Shown: positions 46,331 through 58,601, numbered from the stretch's first letter. The stretch: 64,000 bases of DNA from Halichoerus grypus (GCF_964656455.1 NC_135715.1:167120437-167184436), one strand, 5' to 3'. The notes: generated by a model from the letters alone, not told the origin. A program made the numbers and translations.

Positions 46331-48589
46331 AAAGGAAGTCATTGATCTAGAAACAACAGGACTCTCCATTTACACTAGGCACCTCAAAAATTAGCACAGA
46401 AAGAGAAGACTTGAATTAGAATAACAGGCTATTGGTTAGACAACCTTTAAAGAAAATAGTTCTAAAAATACTGTCCATTACTCAAACCAGAAAGTCATGA
46501 GCCCTGCCCTGATTTTACCTTTATAATTAACTTAAAACATGTATTATGTTTTTGCCTTTCTTTTTAATTCTGACTCTGTCAGTTCTTGGTCAGGTAACAC
46601 AAAGTGATCGTTTTTCTTATGACTGTAATATGATATTAGTTTTGCCTTTATTCTTTTCTTTCCCATGTAATAGGTAAAACCTACTTACTGAGTTCTGCCA
46701 TTGAGGGCTGCCAAAAAGTGTCAGTATTCTCACTGGCCTGATGTCAAATCTATAAAAATTAATCCATTTAGGGGGTTACTATGGAGATAGGCAGATAACG
46801 CCTTACAATATTACCGAAGATCCTCTAAATGTTGCTCTCCCTCATGAACTTGGAAAAGCCCTAGAGGTTAGTGCATTAAGAAAACTATGAAAATATCCAT
46901 ATATATTGAGGTAGTTTGGACTTGTCGTGTTTACCCAGAAAGTTGTTACATTGTAAGCTGCCGAGTTTGACATTTCTCTCAAATTCTCTCATTGCAAAGG
47001 TCACTCTAGTCCTCAGTTCATAGCCCACTAATGTCTTCAGTCTGTAAGCCTCCTTTATTTTACTTCTTTTTTCTTTCCTTTTATTTCCATTTCTTAATCC
47101 CATTCAACCGCACCCACCATAAGTAACTAGGGGCACCCTTTTCCAGTCAATGGAGAGATTCTCCTGGCTCCACATCTTCATCTCAAGACTGAACCTAAGC
47201 CACAATACATACACTGAGTAGCAGAAACCACCAGGGAGTCCTACAGCCTTGTTAGACAGATGTTTGGCCCATTTCTATAACAATAATTGTAATGCATAAA
47301 CAATGACAACAAAATAACAAATCATAATGAGGTCTCACTGTGTCTCAGGGACTTTACCTGTATTCTCACTACTCTGCACAAACATCTTACACGATAGGTA
47401 GGTGACATTATGTCCATTTTAAAGATGAAAACATCGATGCTAAGATTAGAGGGAAAATGAGTGAAGTATTAATAAAGTCTGTAGTTTAATAGTTTTGTTC
47501 CAATGTTAATTTCCTAGTTTTGATAGATCTACCATGATTTTATAAGATAGTAATTTTAGGGGAAGATGAGCAAAAGATATACAGGAATTTTGCACTATTT
47601 TCTAACATCTCTGTAAATCTAAAATTACTTGGATTTAAAAGTATTTTTAAATGATATTAAGGGATTTATTCAAGATCAGTTTTCCACTATAACTTGAAAT
47701 ACAGTAATAGAAATATGAGATATGTTGATAGAGAAGCAAGAGGACCTGTGGGTGTAGAAGGAATAAGGGACAAATCAGCTCCCACTATGGGCAGAGGAAT
47801 GATATGGAAAGTACCTAGCTGTAAAAGTTGACTACCCTACTTGTGGTTTGCCTAACATGGGGGTGGACTGTGGAAGAAGGGAGGGAGGGAACAAAAGGAA
47901 AGAAGGGGCACTAGGAATACATTTGTTAGGGCAAGACTCACATTGGATTTCCTGCTGCTGTGTCGTTGTTCCTGCTGCAATTATTTCCTGAAAGGATGCT
48001 GATTTGGAAGTTCCACTGAAGGCAGTGGAAAATCAGTCAGCTAATGTCACCTGATAAAGCAAAATTTTATATGTTCTTTTCCTCAAACGTATTTCCCCTC
48101 ACCAACTGGCAAAACAACACACACACACACATTCAGATCCAATGAGATACCATTCATTCAAGGTCCTTCTATGGGGACAAAGGTAGAATGCCGTAACTTT
48201 CTGTCCTTTTATCAGGCCAGAAACAGCGGGAAGTCTACTGGAACAGTTCTCATTACAGTTCCAAGGCTTACAAAATGTTTAAAATTTGAAAGAAGGAAGT
48301 GTGAAACATATCCAACAGTGCCAGTGAACACTGAATGAATATCCAAAAAAGATATAAAGTAAAATTTCCTAAGCAATTTAAGCTTGTCATATCACCAAAT
48401 TGAAGTTTTAAGAGGCAAATGACATATTTTCATGATTTTAGACAAAAAAAAATGACATTTCAGATGTCTGAATTGAATGCAGTTTTAAGGATGGGCTAGA
48501 ATATGAAATGGCTGCGCTATCTTTCCAAATATCAATGTATTCTCGCAATTTTTTATTGTAGTGAAAACCACACACTATAAATACATATC
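46331..48589. other. Intergenic stretch with one MIR
   Basis: A diverged MIR in reverse orientation lies at about 47310-47480 ('cattatgtccattttaaaga' then 'tgaaaacatcgatgctaaga'). A short (CA)n sits at 48116-48130. No gene seen; the minus frames at 46885-47103 and 48438-48659 are unremarkable. Confidence 0.5.
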
Positions 48590-48775
48590 CCAAAGTTGAA
48601 AATAGAGCTACCATACGATCCAGCAATTGCACTACTGGGTATTTACCCCAAAGATACAAATGTAGGGATCCGAAGGGGTACGTGCACCCTGATGTTTATA
48701 GCAGCAATGTCCACAATAGCCAAACTGTGGAAAGAGCCAAGATGTTCATCAATAGATGAATGGATAAAGATGTGG

Positions 48776-48829
<54 letters not shown>

Positions 48830-48964
48830 GGAATATTATGCAGCCATCAAAAGGAATGAGATCTTGCCATTTGCAATGACATGGTTCGAACTGGAGGATG
48901 TTATGCTGAGCAAAATAAGTCAATCAGAGAAAGACACGTATCATATGACCTCACTGATATGAGG
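48590..48964 (+). mobile_element. Relatively young L1 ORF2 C-terminal fragment, cut by the assembly gap
   Basis: The forward frame encodes the L1 ORF2 C-terminal signature (KIELPYDPAIALLGIYP, then KLWKEPRCSSIDEWIKMW, then the SQSEKDTYHM-type end in the following stretch). It is open from 48596 until a (CA)n expansion at 48781-48827 puts the continuing 'aatggaatattatgcagcca' part out of frame. The copy runs into the N gap at 48965, so its 3' UTR and target duplication are not visible. Confidence 0.9.
48781..48827 (+). repeat. (AC)n microsatellite grown inside an L1 ORF2
   Basis: About 23 AC units sit between 'gatgtggtatat' and 'aatggaatatta'. At that point intact L1 copies have only a very short tatatacac-like stretch (family knowledge). 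The expansion encodes a TH-repeat in the L1 frame and shifts the reading frame. Confidence 0.95.
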
Positions 48965-49164
48965 NNNNNNNNNNNNNNNNNNNNNNNNNNNNNNNNNNNN
49001 NNNNNNNNNNNNNNNNNNNNNNNNNNNNNNNNNNNNNNNNNNNNNNNNNNNNNNNNNNNNNNNNNNNNNNNNNNNNNNNNNNNNNNNNNNNNNNNNNNNN
49101 NNNNNNNNNNNNNNNNNNNNNNNNNNNNNNNNNNNNNNNNNNNNNNNNNNNNNNNNNNNNNNNN
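48965..49164. other. Assembly gap of 200 N
   Basis: Exactly 200 unknown bases. The left edge is L1 ORF2 near its end and the right edge is the interior of a reversed Can-SINE, so at least an L1 3' UTR and the tail of the SINE are missing or misjoined here. Confidence 0.99.
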
Positions 49165-49287
49165 CAAGCAGACTCCATGCTGAGCACAGAACCTGACTTG
49201 GGGCTCAATCTCACTACCCTGAGATCATGACCTGAGCTGAAAATCAAGAGTCCAGACACTCAACCCACTGAGCCACCCAGGAACCCT
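49165..49287 (-). mobile_element. Can-SINE, reverse, truncated by the gap
   Basis: Starts in 'caagcagactccatgctgag', continues through gagatcatgacctgagctga and ends with the inverted head 'gagccacccaggaacccttc'. The tail portion is inside the N gap. Confidence 0.9.
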
Positions 49288-49850
49288 TCCATTGTATTTC
49301 TATTATCACATTTCCATTATCCATTGATGGACATTTAGGTTGCTTCCATATCTTAGCTATTGTAAATAATGCTGCAATGAACATGGTGTGCAAATCTCTC
49401 TTGAAGATCCTGTTTCAATTCTTTTGGGTATATACCCTGAATTGGACTTCTCGATCAATGGTAATTCTATTTTTAAGTTTTTGAGAAAATATCTTATAGT
49501 TTTTCATAGTGGCTGCATAATTTTACAATCACAAAAACAGTGCACAATGGTTCCAATTTCTCCACATCCTTGCCACTTTGTTATTTTATATTTTTTGATA
49601 GTAGCCATCCTAATAAATATGGCCTCCTCTGTTCTCTTTCAGTTACCCTTTGGATGGAGTATCTTTTCCATCCCTTCACTTTCAGCCTATGTGTGCCTTT
49701 ACATCTAAGGTGAGTCTCCTGTGGACAGCATAGACTTTGATCTTGTTTTTTAATCCATTCAGCCACTCTGTCTTTCAAATAGAGAATTTGATCCATTTAC
49801 ATCTAAAGTAATTACTGATAGGGAAAGACTGACTATTGCTGTTTTAATCA
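49288..49850 (-). mobile_element. Old L1 ORF2 fragment, reverse orientation
   Basis: Reverse-strand L1 landmarks: 'ccattgatggacatttaggt', 'tgtaaataatgctgcaatga' and 'acatggtgtgcaaatctctc', then 'cattcagccactctgtcttt' and 'catttacatctaaagtaatt' (an inverted, rearranged second piece). The open frame at 49388-49708 on the + strand is its antisense shadow. Confidence 0.75.
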
Positions 49851-50439
49851 TTTTCTTTGTGTCTTGTTATTTTCTCCCTGTTTTCTTCTCTTCCTGAATT
49901 CCTTTGTGCTTCGTCAAATTTTGCACCGATATGCTTTGATTCCTTTCTCATTTACTTTTGTGTATCTTCTCTTCTTTGGTTCCTGGTGTGTCTAAAGAAA
50001 CTAATCCAATTGATGGTAGTCACTGGTCAGCAAACCCAGAGTTGAACCTTCTGAATGGGTGTCCTTCAATTTTACCTCTCTAATACTGTAGCAGTAGATA
50101 ATAGACACAAAGAAACCCCAGAGAACAAGAAATCAGAATGTTCAGGCAAACTGAAAATTCACTAAACTGTCTTTTGTTAAAATGTATGAATTTAAAAAAT
50201 ACTACTTTTTTCATGATTTCTTCAGCAAGATATAAAATTATTCTCTCCTAATTTTTCTAAATCTAAACTTTATTTTGCTTTCTTTCCTATTTGAGTTCTG
50301 TTCTTAGAGACAAATTTACCAAACACATGATAGAATACAATACCTCAGATGCAAATCCCATGTATACTCAGAAATATTTGGACATTGAGTCCTGGAAACA
50401 ATGGGTATGACATTTCATGCCCAAAACCTTATTTTTAAA
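49851..50439. other. Stretch without recognised features
   Basis: T-rich, possibly still L1-derived in its first 150 bases. Nothing else supported. Confidence 0.45.
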
Positions 50440-50960
50440 ATTCATTCAAAATACGTATTTGGTTCTCCCATGCATGAAGACCATTCAAGGTGATGGAGAC
50501 ACAGTGACAGAGAAGACAGAGGAGGTCCCTGTTTTCTCAGAGTGTACATTTTGGCATGAGATGGTTCAGATAAAAAATGACAAATAATCATAAAAAATAA
50601 ACAAAATATAGTAAAAAAGGCTACACAGGTAATTAAAAGAGGTGACATGTTAGCTATGTTAGAGGATGACCAATTGGACTTCAGGGAAGTCCTATCTGAT
50701 GACATCTGAATGAAAAGGAGCCAACACTGAGACTATTTAAGACAAGGAATTTCAGGCAAAGGAAATGCGACCACAATGTCCTCAGGCAGGGATGTGCTTG
50801 GTATATTTGAGTCATAGAAAGAAAATGGAACCTGATGGGCAAGGGCCAGCATGGTTTGAGTTGAGGTAAGAAAGTTAAGTATGGTTGGTGCAACAAATCC
50901 TGTGAATGAGCAGTGCTTTAGGAGAAAGGAGGTGGTAAGAGGAGGAGGTTGCAAAGATGC
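50440..50960 (-). mobile_element. L2 LINE fragment, reverse orientation
   Basis: Inverted L2 text: 'gaggtccctgttttctcaga', 'gtgacatgttagctatgtta', 'ggaatttcaggcaaaggaaa' and 'cgaccacaatgtcctcaggc'. It ends just before the PTH2R relic. The overlapping short frames in this region are not genes. Confidence 0.6.
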
Positions 50961-51004
50961 AAAAGCCAACTACAAGAACAAGATTGCCAAAAAGCACTCT
51001 TTTC

Positions 51005-51142
51005 CTGAAAGGAGTTGAAGAAGAGCTGACAGTGCATCCAGATCTCCCACTGGAACCCAGTGAAGGAGTGGAGCAGGCAGATGAACACAATGGGAAGAAT
51101 TTCGGAGACCAGGGCCAGGACCAGAATCCATCTGTAGAGTTT
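51005..51142 (-). pseudogene. PTH2R-like exon relic (TM6, extracellular loop 3, start of TM7)
   Basis: 46 codons on the minus strand are open without a frameshift and read like the PTH2R exon before the 14-residue 'GFFV' exon. It starts [11 protein letters not shown], runs through [12 protein letters not shown] and WEIWMHC, and ends QLFFNSFQ. From memory of human PTH2R, the lengths are equal and roughly two thirds of residues agree. HSFTG, WEI, MHC and LFFNSFQ are invariant, and this combination excludes PTH1R. Similarity stops at both exon borders. The acceptor reads ctctttctgg instead of ending in AG, and the donor reads cag|gaaaag instead of GT. So it cannot be spliced normally and behaves as a dead exon, either a duplicated piece or a decayed part of the gene whose first exon lies at 62.8 kb. 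Substitutions at normally conserved TM6 positions (FGVHY to SEILP) support loss of constraint. Confidence 0.8.
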
Positions 51143-51676
51143 CCAGAAAGAGAATTGCAAGCCTTTTATTAATCAACTCAAATGACTTTTAGTAAAGATA
51201 GCTTGCTTTGGGGAGGGGACAATTTATCAGAGCCAAAAGAGTATTCCTTTTCTCTTTTCCTCTTTGTTTCTGCTAGTCACCATTTATTTTTCTCCCTCCT
51301 GTTTCGGTCACATCTACACTCAATAAGGTCATTTATTTTCATTTCTTATAATTATTGGTGTCTAGCTCTTGCTAACCTCATTTACATTCAAATTATTTAG
51401 ATGATACAGTTTTCATTGAACTTTCAAATGCCTCTGCTCTGTCCTAAACCTTGTTTAACAAAAGATAGTCATTAAAATCATCACTACAAATTAAACACCT
51501 ATGGATTCATAGCAGCTTTTTGGCTTTTGTTCTGTTTTTCTTGGGGACAAACTCCACTGTTTCTTTTCTTTTCTTGATTCTCCAGTTGTATTTATTCTCT
51601 GGGGCATTTAATTTGTCAATCTCCCATTCTTTTTCTTACCAGCAAGCATTATGTCTCAAGTTGCCTATAGATCACT
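51143..51676. other. Stretch without recognised features
   Basis: AT-rich. I looked here for further PTH2R exons upstream of the relic on the minus strand and did not find any. Confidence 0.45.
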
Positions 51677-51854
51677 CTTGTCCATTTTAATTAATTAATT
51701 AATTAATTAATTAAAAAAATTTTTTTAAGTAGGCTTTACACCCAGTGTGGAGTCCAGTGAGGGGCTTGGATTTACAACCCTGAGATCATGACCTGAACCA
51801 AGATCAAGAGTCAGACACTTAACCAACTGAGCCACCTCTTCTTGTCCATTTTTA
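51677..51854 (-). mobile_element. Can-SINE, reverse, head-truncated, with TSD
   Basis: A left-hand (ttaa)n/poly(T) tail, then 'accctgagatcatgacctga' and 'cacttaaccaactgagccac'. The last head bases are missing. Target duplications cttgtccattttaa and cttgtccatttttaa occur at 51677-51690 and 51841-51855. Confidence 0.9.
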
Positions 51855-51855
51855 A

Positions 51856-54279
51856 ATCAACACCAACAATTTCTAATAAATCCCAAAGCTGGCAACTTAA
51901 CACATGTTACACATCTTATACATCTTCTTGTGTTTTACAGGATCCTCCATTCTCTTCCTCATCTCCTAATCCCATGTGCAGGTTAATTTGTTAGTCTTAC
52001 TATTTATATAGTACACTGCTAAATCAGGATTCCTCTTTCTTACTCCATGTCTCAAATATCTCCCTTTCTCTCTGAAGGCAAGAAAAACTTCCTGAATCAT
52101 TGAAGTCCTGATAACCTCGGTTTTAAACTAGGACTATTTCAATATCCTTCTCTCTAGCTTTTCCTCCAGAGAAAAATTGCTTGAATTGGTTGAGTTAACC
52201 CAAACATATGAGGATAGTATGCAAAACAAACAAAGTCTACAGGAATGCTTCTACAATAAGTTACTAAATAATATATTATCAGTTTTCTAATCATACAGAA
52301 ACTCAAAAGAAGCACAAATCATTGGCAAGTGTCCAGTTTGGATGTCTGCAGTTGAACATTTGCTCCGCCCCATTCTCCTTTGCTTCTCCCATCTCTCCTC
52401 ACTGCCTTGACTACCAACAACTCTTGGTTCAAGGCCATCTGCTTCACTCACATTCACAGATCCCCAGAGCCCTACTGTGACCTTTGTTTTAGCTGTCCCT
52501 TGTCCTCTTACCTCACACACTGACTTACCCACCACCCACTCAATTAGAAAACTCAGTTTTAGGTCTTATTTAAGCAAAAACAAAGTTAAACAGGCAAGGG
52601 AAACCTGATTCAAGGTTATTGAGTTTTCACTTAACTCTACTGAAACAAAAGACAGAAAAATTTTAAGAGCTGGGGTAATCGAGCAATAATAGGGAGGGAA
52701 GGTAGGAGAGATAGTAGGCCATATGTGTTTGCTAATTGGATTTATCCAAAGGGAAAGAAAACTTTCTCATATCTTCAAACAGCAGGTACTTTTATAAGTT
52801 AGAGCAAAGCATCCACCAACGTTAGGCTCCTACTCTCCCACAGAAATTGGGAGCTGGGATGCTAGCTTCCTTGGTGATTAGATTACATTTCAAAGAGACG
52901 CTTCTAGGTCTTCAAGAAGGACAGTCCTGTGTTGTAAAATTGGCTAGAGGTTTTTAAAAAGATTATCACAAAGGTGCAAAGAAAGAATCACAATTATAAG
53001 TTTTCTAAAGCAAATTCCCTATGAAAGGGAGGTCAGGACCTAGGAACAGGAAGAAGACTGTCTGAAGTTAGGCAAGGTAAGGAGAATTTTAAGGCAAACT
53101 TGGTCACTTCATTTTATCTGTCGCTGCACGCATGAATAAGTATCCATGAAGTTAGAGGCACTGGATGTTCCCAACCGACATGGCCTTATCTTTAATTATA
53201 GAAGTCTCCTAACTCAACTGTCATGTATTCTCTGGAGTGAGCTCATTCAGCTTCTAAACCATAACGACTGGGTGCTTCCCGTGTCACTACCTGGGTTCGG
53301 CTGAGCACTGGAAGTACACTCATTGCATTATAGTTCAATTCAATACAGTTGTCAAAGGAAAACAGTATTAATTACACTTTCAAGAAAACCTTCAAGTCTA
53401 GTTCAAAATTATCCTAATAGAAAATTGTCTTCTCTCCAATTCTATGAATTTCTAAATACTCCTGGAAGTTGTGTTGTTTTTTCCAAAATAAAACTTGACT
53501 TCGATTCCTCCCATTCTATGATACTAACATCTGAAAATTAGGTTAAAATGGAACATAGAGACATACGGTGTGAAATGCTCACAGATGTACAAGCGTAGAT
53601 CCAGTTTGGTTCAATGTGGTGAAATAATGAATAATAACTTGTGCCAGGCTTTAGATATATGCATTGGTCATTCTCTCATGAACACAGACCTTTCCACTGA
53701 CATCATCATCCAGCTGTCTGGGGCACAAATTTGGTTGGCGTACATCTGGTCACCCACCCAGCTGTTTGCACAACCACCCACAACTTTGCAGCCCAGCTCT
53801 CTGAAAAGGAACAGCTCCCTAATGGGATGACTCAGGAGTGCACTGACAGAAAATGGCCTTCTGGCTTCAGCTAGCACATGGAGGTGACTGTGTGCCGAAA
53901 GTCAAAGCCATCAAAACAAAGAACTCAAAAAGTTTTATTCCCGGATCTTATTCAGAAAAATGATACCTTGGTACTTACTATTCTCCAATGTAGGACATTG
54001 TCTCTTGACTTTGTCTTTCCACATTCACATCTGCTTGAGCAGCAGTGCTGTTCTTGTGCTGTTCTGCTGAAATTTTTCCTTTTGGTCAATTTCAACTGCA
54101 CATTTTGCTCAGAAACATCACTCTTTTAAAACCTCCTTTGACTTCTCCTGAGGCTAAAGCAATCTTCTTTCCCACATCCCCACAGCACTTTGTATATATG
54201 CCCCTCCCGGCACTTACCTGGTTTACTCTACTGCTCTGATTACTTTTCTGTCCCTTCTGCTAGATTGTGGGTTCTCTCA
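51856..54279. other. Intergenic (or PTH2R intronic) stretch, no gene seen
   Basis: Unique-looking sequence with short frames only (52287-52535, 53323-53541, 53570-53877, 53878-54129). None matches a PTH2R exon or any family I recognise. Confidence 0.5.
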
Positions 54280-54473
54280 AAGCTGGGGACATGTCTGGGG
54301 CACCTGGGTGGCTCATTCCATTAAGTATCTGCCTTCAGCTCAGGTCATGATCCCAGGGTCCTCTGTTCCTCCTTCTCTCTTCGCGCCTCCCCTGGCTTAT
54401 GTGCTCTCTCTCTTGCACACTCTCCCTCTCAAATAAATAAAATCTTAAAAAAAAAAAAAAGCTGGGGACATGT
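54280..54473 (+). mobile_element. Can-SINE, forward, internally shortened, with TSD
   Basis: The head ggggcacctgggtggctcat is followed by 'gctcaggtcatgatcccagg', a shortened middle, the (CT) stretch, aaataaataaaatctt and poly(A). The target duplication aagctggggacatgt lies at 54280-54294 and again at 54459-54473. Confidence 0.95.
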
Positions 54474-57400
54474 TTTATTCATCTTTCACCTTTTCCTCCC
54501 ACACATCTAAAACAGTATGTGTTACTAGGAAGTTTCTCTCTAAAGGAAGCTGCTGCCCATTGAGCATAGATGCTGGAAAATGTGCTTTGGCTTCCATAGT
54601 TGTTGTCCCATTTCTTCCAGACACCACCCCTGCAAGGTTTCCATTGCACATGAGGAAAGAGGCTCAGGGATGGTGAATACTTGCTGGGCAAAGTCAAGAA
54701 GAAAGTGGTGGCTTCAGACTTTAAACATATCATTGTTATTATATTCTATGATAAATAATGGGTGAATTTATACCAAAATACATAAACAAAAAAGTCATAT
54801 TTTTAAATGTAATGCTTATTAGACATCTGCATAAACTGAAAAAAATCAGCAAGTTTTCTTTTCTATTAAATTTTCAATTTTTCTTCCATATATTCCTTCA
54901 CTTTTGCTAATTACCGTTGCCTTGCTTCACAAAGACACTGATTTGCAGGATTTAAGGGAAAAAGATATTAGTTACAATGTTTGGTCTGATGCATTCCTTG
55001 ATTTTCTTCACACCAATCTTGATTTAAAATAACTACTTGATTTCAAGGCTCAATTTTCTAAAACTGTACTAAGAGAGTTACACTTGTTCTGTAGAAATCC
55101 TTGTATATGAATGTATGTATATGTATTTCATGTGTGTGTGTTTATGTGTTGAAACACAAGTTGACCACATACCTCTTTCATTTTCAACTCCACTTAAGAG
55201 ACTAACTCAATCTGACAGAGTATCATCAGTCTTCCAGAAGAAGGTAATATCCATGCAGATGAGCTTAACTGCTTTATATGTCATCATGCTCAGCATTTTA
55301 TTTTAATAAGCTTCTTTAGATTTGTTTTGATACATAGGTGATAACAGAAGATATGAATTTAAATATTTATTTATGCTCAAAATAAAATTACACTTCACAG
55401 AGTTCTTCTCCTAAGTCTCTGTTTATAAAGTAAAATCTTGCTTTTCAACATCATGACTGTAAGGCTTCTGATTGAATAATTGAATTCCAAAATGAGGCAA
55501 GGCAGAGAAACAAATCATTCATGCTATTCCCATTTGAATATGGATAAGATATCATCCTGGGAAATACATATGCACATATATATGCATATATATATTTCCC
55601 ATAACAAACCATCACAAATTTAGTGGTTTAAAATAATGCAAATCGATTATGTCATAGTTCTTTAGGTCAGAAGAATGGGTGGGCTCAGCTGGTTCCTCTG
55701 CTGTGTCTCTCACAAAATCAAAATAAAGTGCCTGTTAAATATTCTTCTTTATATATTCATTCAAGCTATTAAATTTACCCCATAGTCGCTAGGACTGGGG
55801 CTTACTGAATTCACCTGGTATCTCCAACACTATGTCCCCACCATCTGTGATGTGAGTTCTAATGACTCAATAAACAAAGTAGAGACAATGAGAATTAAGT
55901 AATGTTTTAAGTCTTCCAAATATATTTTATGCAATTGGTTATAGGCTGATGAATCAAGAAAAAAGGAGGAAATAATTTAAAACAACCAAAATAATGAAGG
56001 GTTAATGAGTTCTGAGTTGCATTTTATTAGCTGACCCAAGGCAACAAGGGAACTGTTGTAAATATTACTGAAATAATTTTATTTTTAAAATAGTTAGAAT
56101 ACCAGAGCAATTGAGCAAGTTGTAAGACTTTCCTAAGTATAATGCAATGAAGTTACTTTTGTTGTCATTAAAACAAAATACAGCAAACAAAAGCATTTAC
56201 TTTTCTGTTAGCTTCTAGAACCTTTATCTATTTGAGACTTGTTTTTGAGTTACCAGTTTTTCACCGAAGTTTTCAAATCATGTCCAAATACCTTTACTTT
56301 CATTCAATTCAAGAAATATGTATTGTATGTTACTGAGTACCGTGAACTCTACTGAGTTTAGGAAATTAAGGTTAACACATACAAACACAGATCCTGTTGC
56401 ATTCAGAACTTCCTGGCTAGCAGAGAAGAAAAACATTAAACGTGAACTTATTTTATGAGGGAGAGAAAATATAAGAAATGGTTAGGTTAGGTTGACCTGG
56501 CTCAAAAATCTGCAATCAGAAAAGATTAATGTGGAAATTTCAGCTAATTTATTTTCATAAAGTTTTTTTATATTAATTTATATTTTATATTCATCACCCT
56601 CAACATATTGTTTAAAAAGGAAGCTGCATAGTGAAAAGTTAACCTTACCTAAAGAGAGCTCTGACCCTTGCCCTCAGCTACTGGGAGGTGATCTCTAGCC
56701 CTTAGAATATCATGTTTGACAGGAATAGATAGAATGCTAAAATAATGCTAATAATAAAAAGCATTATTTTAGCATTAAAAAAAGCATAGGTGGAAGGAAT
56801 CTTTAGTTCATCTAGTAGATTTTAAATTTTATGATTTTATTGCATCAGAAAGTAAGTGTACATTTTAGCTATTATTAAGAATTTTATGAAGAATAGATTC
56901 TATAAATTAAAAATTGCTATTAATGATAGAAACCATCAGAAAAAACAACAAATTTTCTGATTGTTTGGATATTACCAAAGTAGTGCCTGCATCAGTGTAC
57001 TTTCTAACAAACATGTGACAAAAAAAACAATAAAGATCATATCCCTATTTAGAATTTAAAGTAACAGAGAACCAAGCCCCCAGCCTACATAAAATGGCTG
57101 TAAGATCTGCCGTGATGACCATACGCAACAAATGCAACTACTCCAGGCTTCCAAAATGTTTCCCTCAGCAAACTGGGTATGAGATGTTGATTTCCATCTT
57201 TTTGTATTCAGCACAGCTGTGGGTATCTGGGAAATAGCAGTTTGGAGAAAAAGCCCCTTTTATAGCAATCTGCAGTGTGGAGGCTGATTTGGGGCAAAAA
57301 CAATGAGGTAAGGTCATCCCCAGTAAAAAATTAGAACCTCAGTTCCTCATTGTCCATTGCTATCATGCATGATCAGTCAAGAAGTCATGCAATTTAACCT

Positions 57401-58529
57401 GTTTGCTATGGGCACTCAACAATGGAGTAAAAACTGGAATGAAAAACTGTTTTCCTAATTTCCAATATATGGTTATAGTCATAAAATGCATTTGGGTTTG
57501 TTAATCAAAAAGAGGTTGCAAAGGGTGGATTTGTTCTTGGACATTAGAGATAACATCAGAGAAAACCAAGAGAGGAGGAAAGAATGTGATAAATGAATAG
57601 ATAATTTTAAACATTTTGTAAAAACAAAGGTGTTTTAAGGGGTAAGAGTTTGTGAGACCTTACCTGAAGCAAAGGAAAATTAGCCCAGACAGGACAACAA
57701 GGGTTATATTTGTAAATTGGGGAACATCCTTTTGAATAGACTTGGGGTGGGGAGTGATACAAGAAGAAGAAATCTAACATAAAGGACGTTGCTGACCAAT
57801 TGCCCTCCCAAGGAGACATCATCTTCCAGAGGTGGTATTAATATGAATTTCCAAGGTACATATTCAATTTTAGCAACATTGCTTAAAATACTGAGACTGA
57901 AAGACCTAACAGATAGCAAGTAGGACTTTCCATCTCTGATTTAAGGCATAACATTCACTGTGCACACACATGGAATTAAAAAATAGAAACACAAATGATA
58001 AACATTAAGGACAAGGAAAAGTAATAGATAGTACAGGGAGACACTGAAGTCGAGGGTGGCAACAAAGGGCACATCTTTGTATTAGTGTCAATTCATCTTT
58101 GTCCCCCCCATGCTCCTCTGGGGTAAGGGCCATGGATTAATCATCAGACATTCACAATAAATATCGTGTCCAGGAGCTCAGTAAATGTGTCATTTTGAAA
58201 ATGAGGAGACCCAGAAAAAAGTATTTTAAGTGTGGGAAATCCATTAATCAGTTGTTTAACTACATTCTGGACCAAATTCTACTGGTGCATCAGCAAGGCC
58301 TATTGAGTTCATTTGTTCCACAAATCTGTGTCAAAATGTTCTCTTTGGGCACCATGGCAGAAGGTGGATGGTCAATGCCAAAGTTACAGCCATCAGCTAG
58401 CTTAGGAGGAATGATACCTTCTCAAGTATTTGTGATACAAGTAAGTATATAACAACTGTGTGTGGTCCCAAAGGCAATAGACCTACAAACAGAATGCCAT
58501 TAGTAATATGTCACCAATCTGTTGAGTAA
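54474..58529. other. AT-rich stretch, mostly featureless
   Basis: No gene seen. Contains the hairpin at 56733-56776 (listed), an AT-alternating patch near 55576-55595 and a possible old repeat at about 55600-55700 ('ccatcacaaatttagtggtt') that I could not assign to a family. An L2-like 3' end may lie near 58080-58195. Confidence 0.45.
56733..56776. repeat. Perfect 17-bp inverted repeat (hairpin)
   Basis: The arm aatgctaaaataatgct (56733-56749) is the exact reverse complement of agcattattttagcatt (56760-56776), with a 10-base AT-only loop. No flanking T-run terminator or gene explains it. Confidence 0.9.
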
Positions 58530-58601
58530 TGGTGTTCTGTGATGTACTAGAAATGGTGTTCTGTGATGTACTAGAAATGGTGTTCTGTGATGTACTAGAA
58601 A
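58530..58601 (+). repeat. 24-bp minisatellite, three perfect copies
   Basis: The unit tggtgttctgtgatgtacta, then gaaa (24 bp), occurs three times with no mismatch at 58530-58553, 58554-58577 and 58578-58601. It indicates a recent tandem expansion. Confidence 0.97.

Noticed and set aside
49388..49708. 106-codon + strand open frame
   Set aside because: Antisense of a reversed L1 ORF2 fragment.
51005..51160. Processed (retrocopied) PTH2R pseudogene
   Set aside because: Similarity seems to stop at both exon borders, and the match to the next exon (GFFV...) is too weak to claim; no poly(A) tail or target duplication was seen. A decayed or duplicated genomic exon fits better, but a very degraded retrocopy is not fully excluded.
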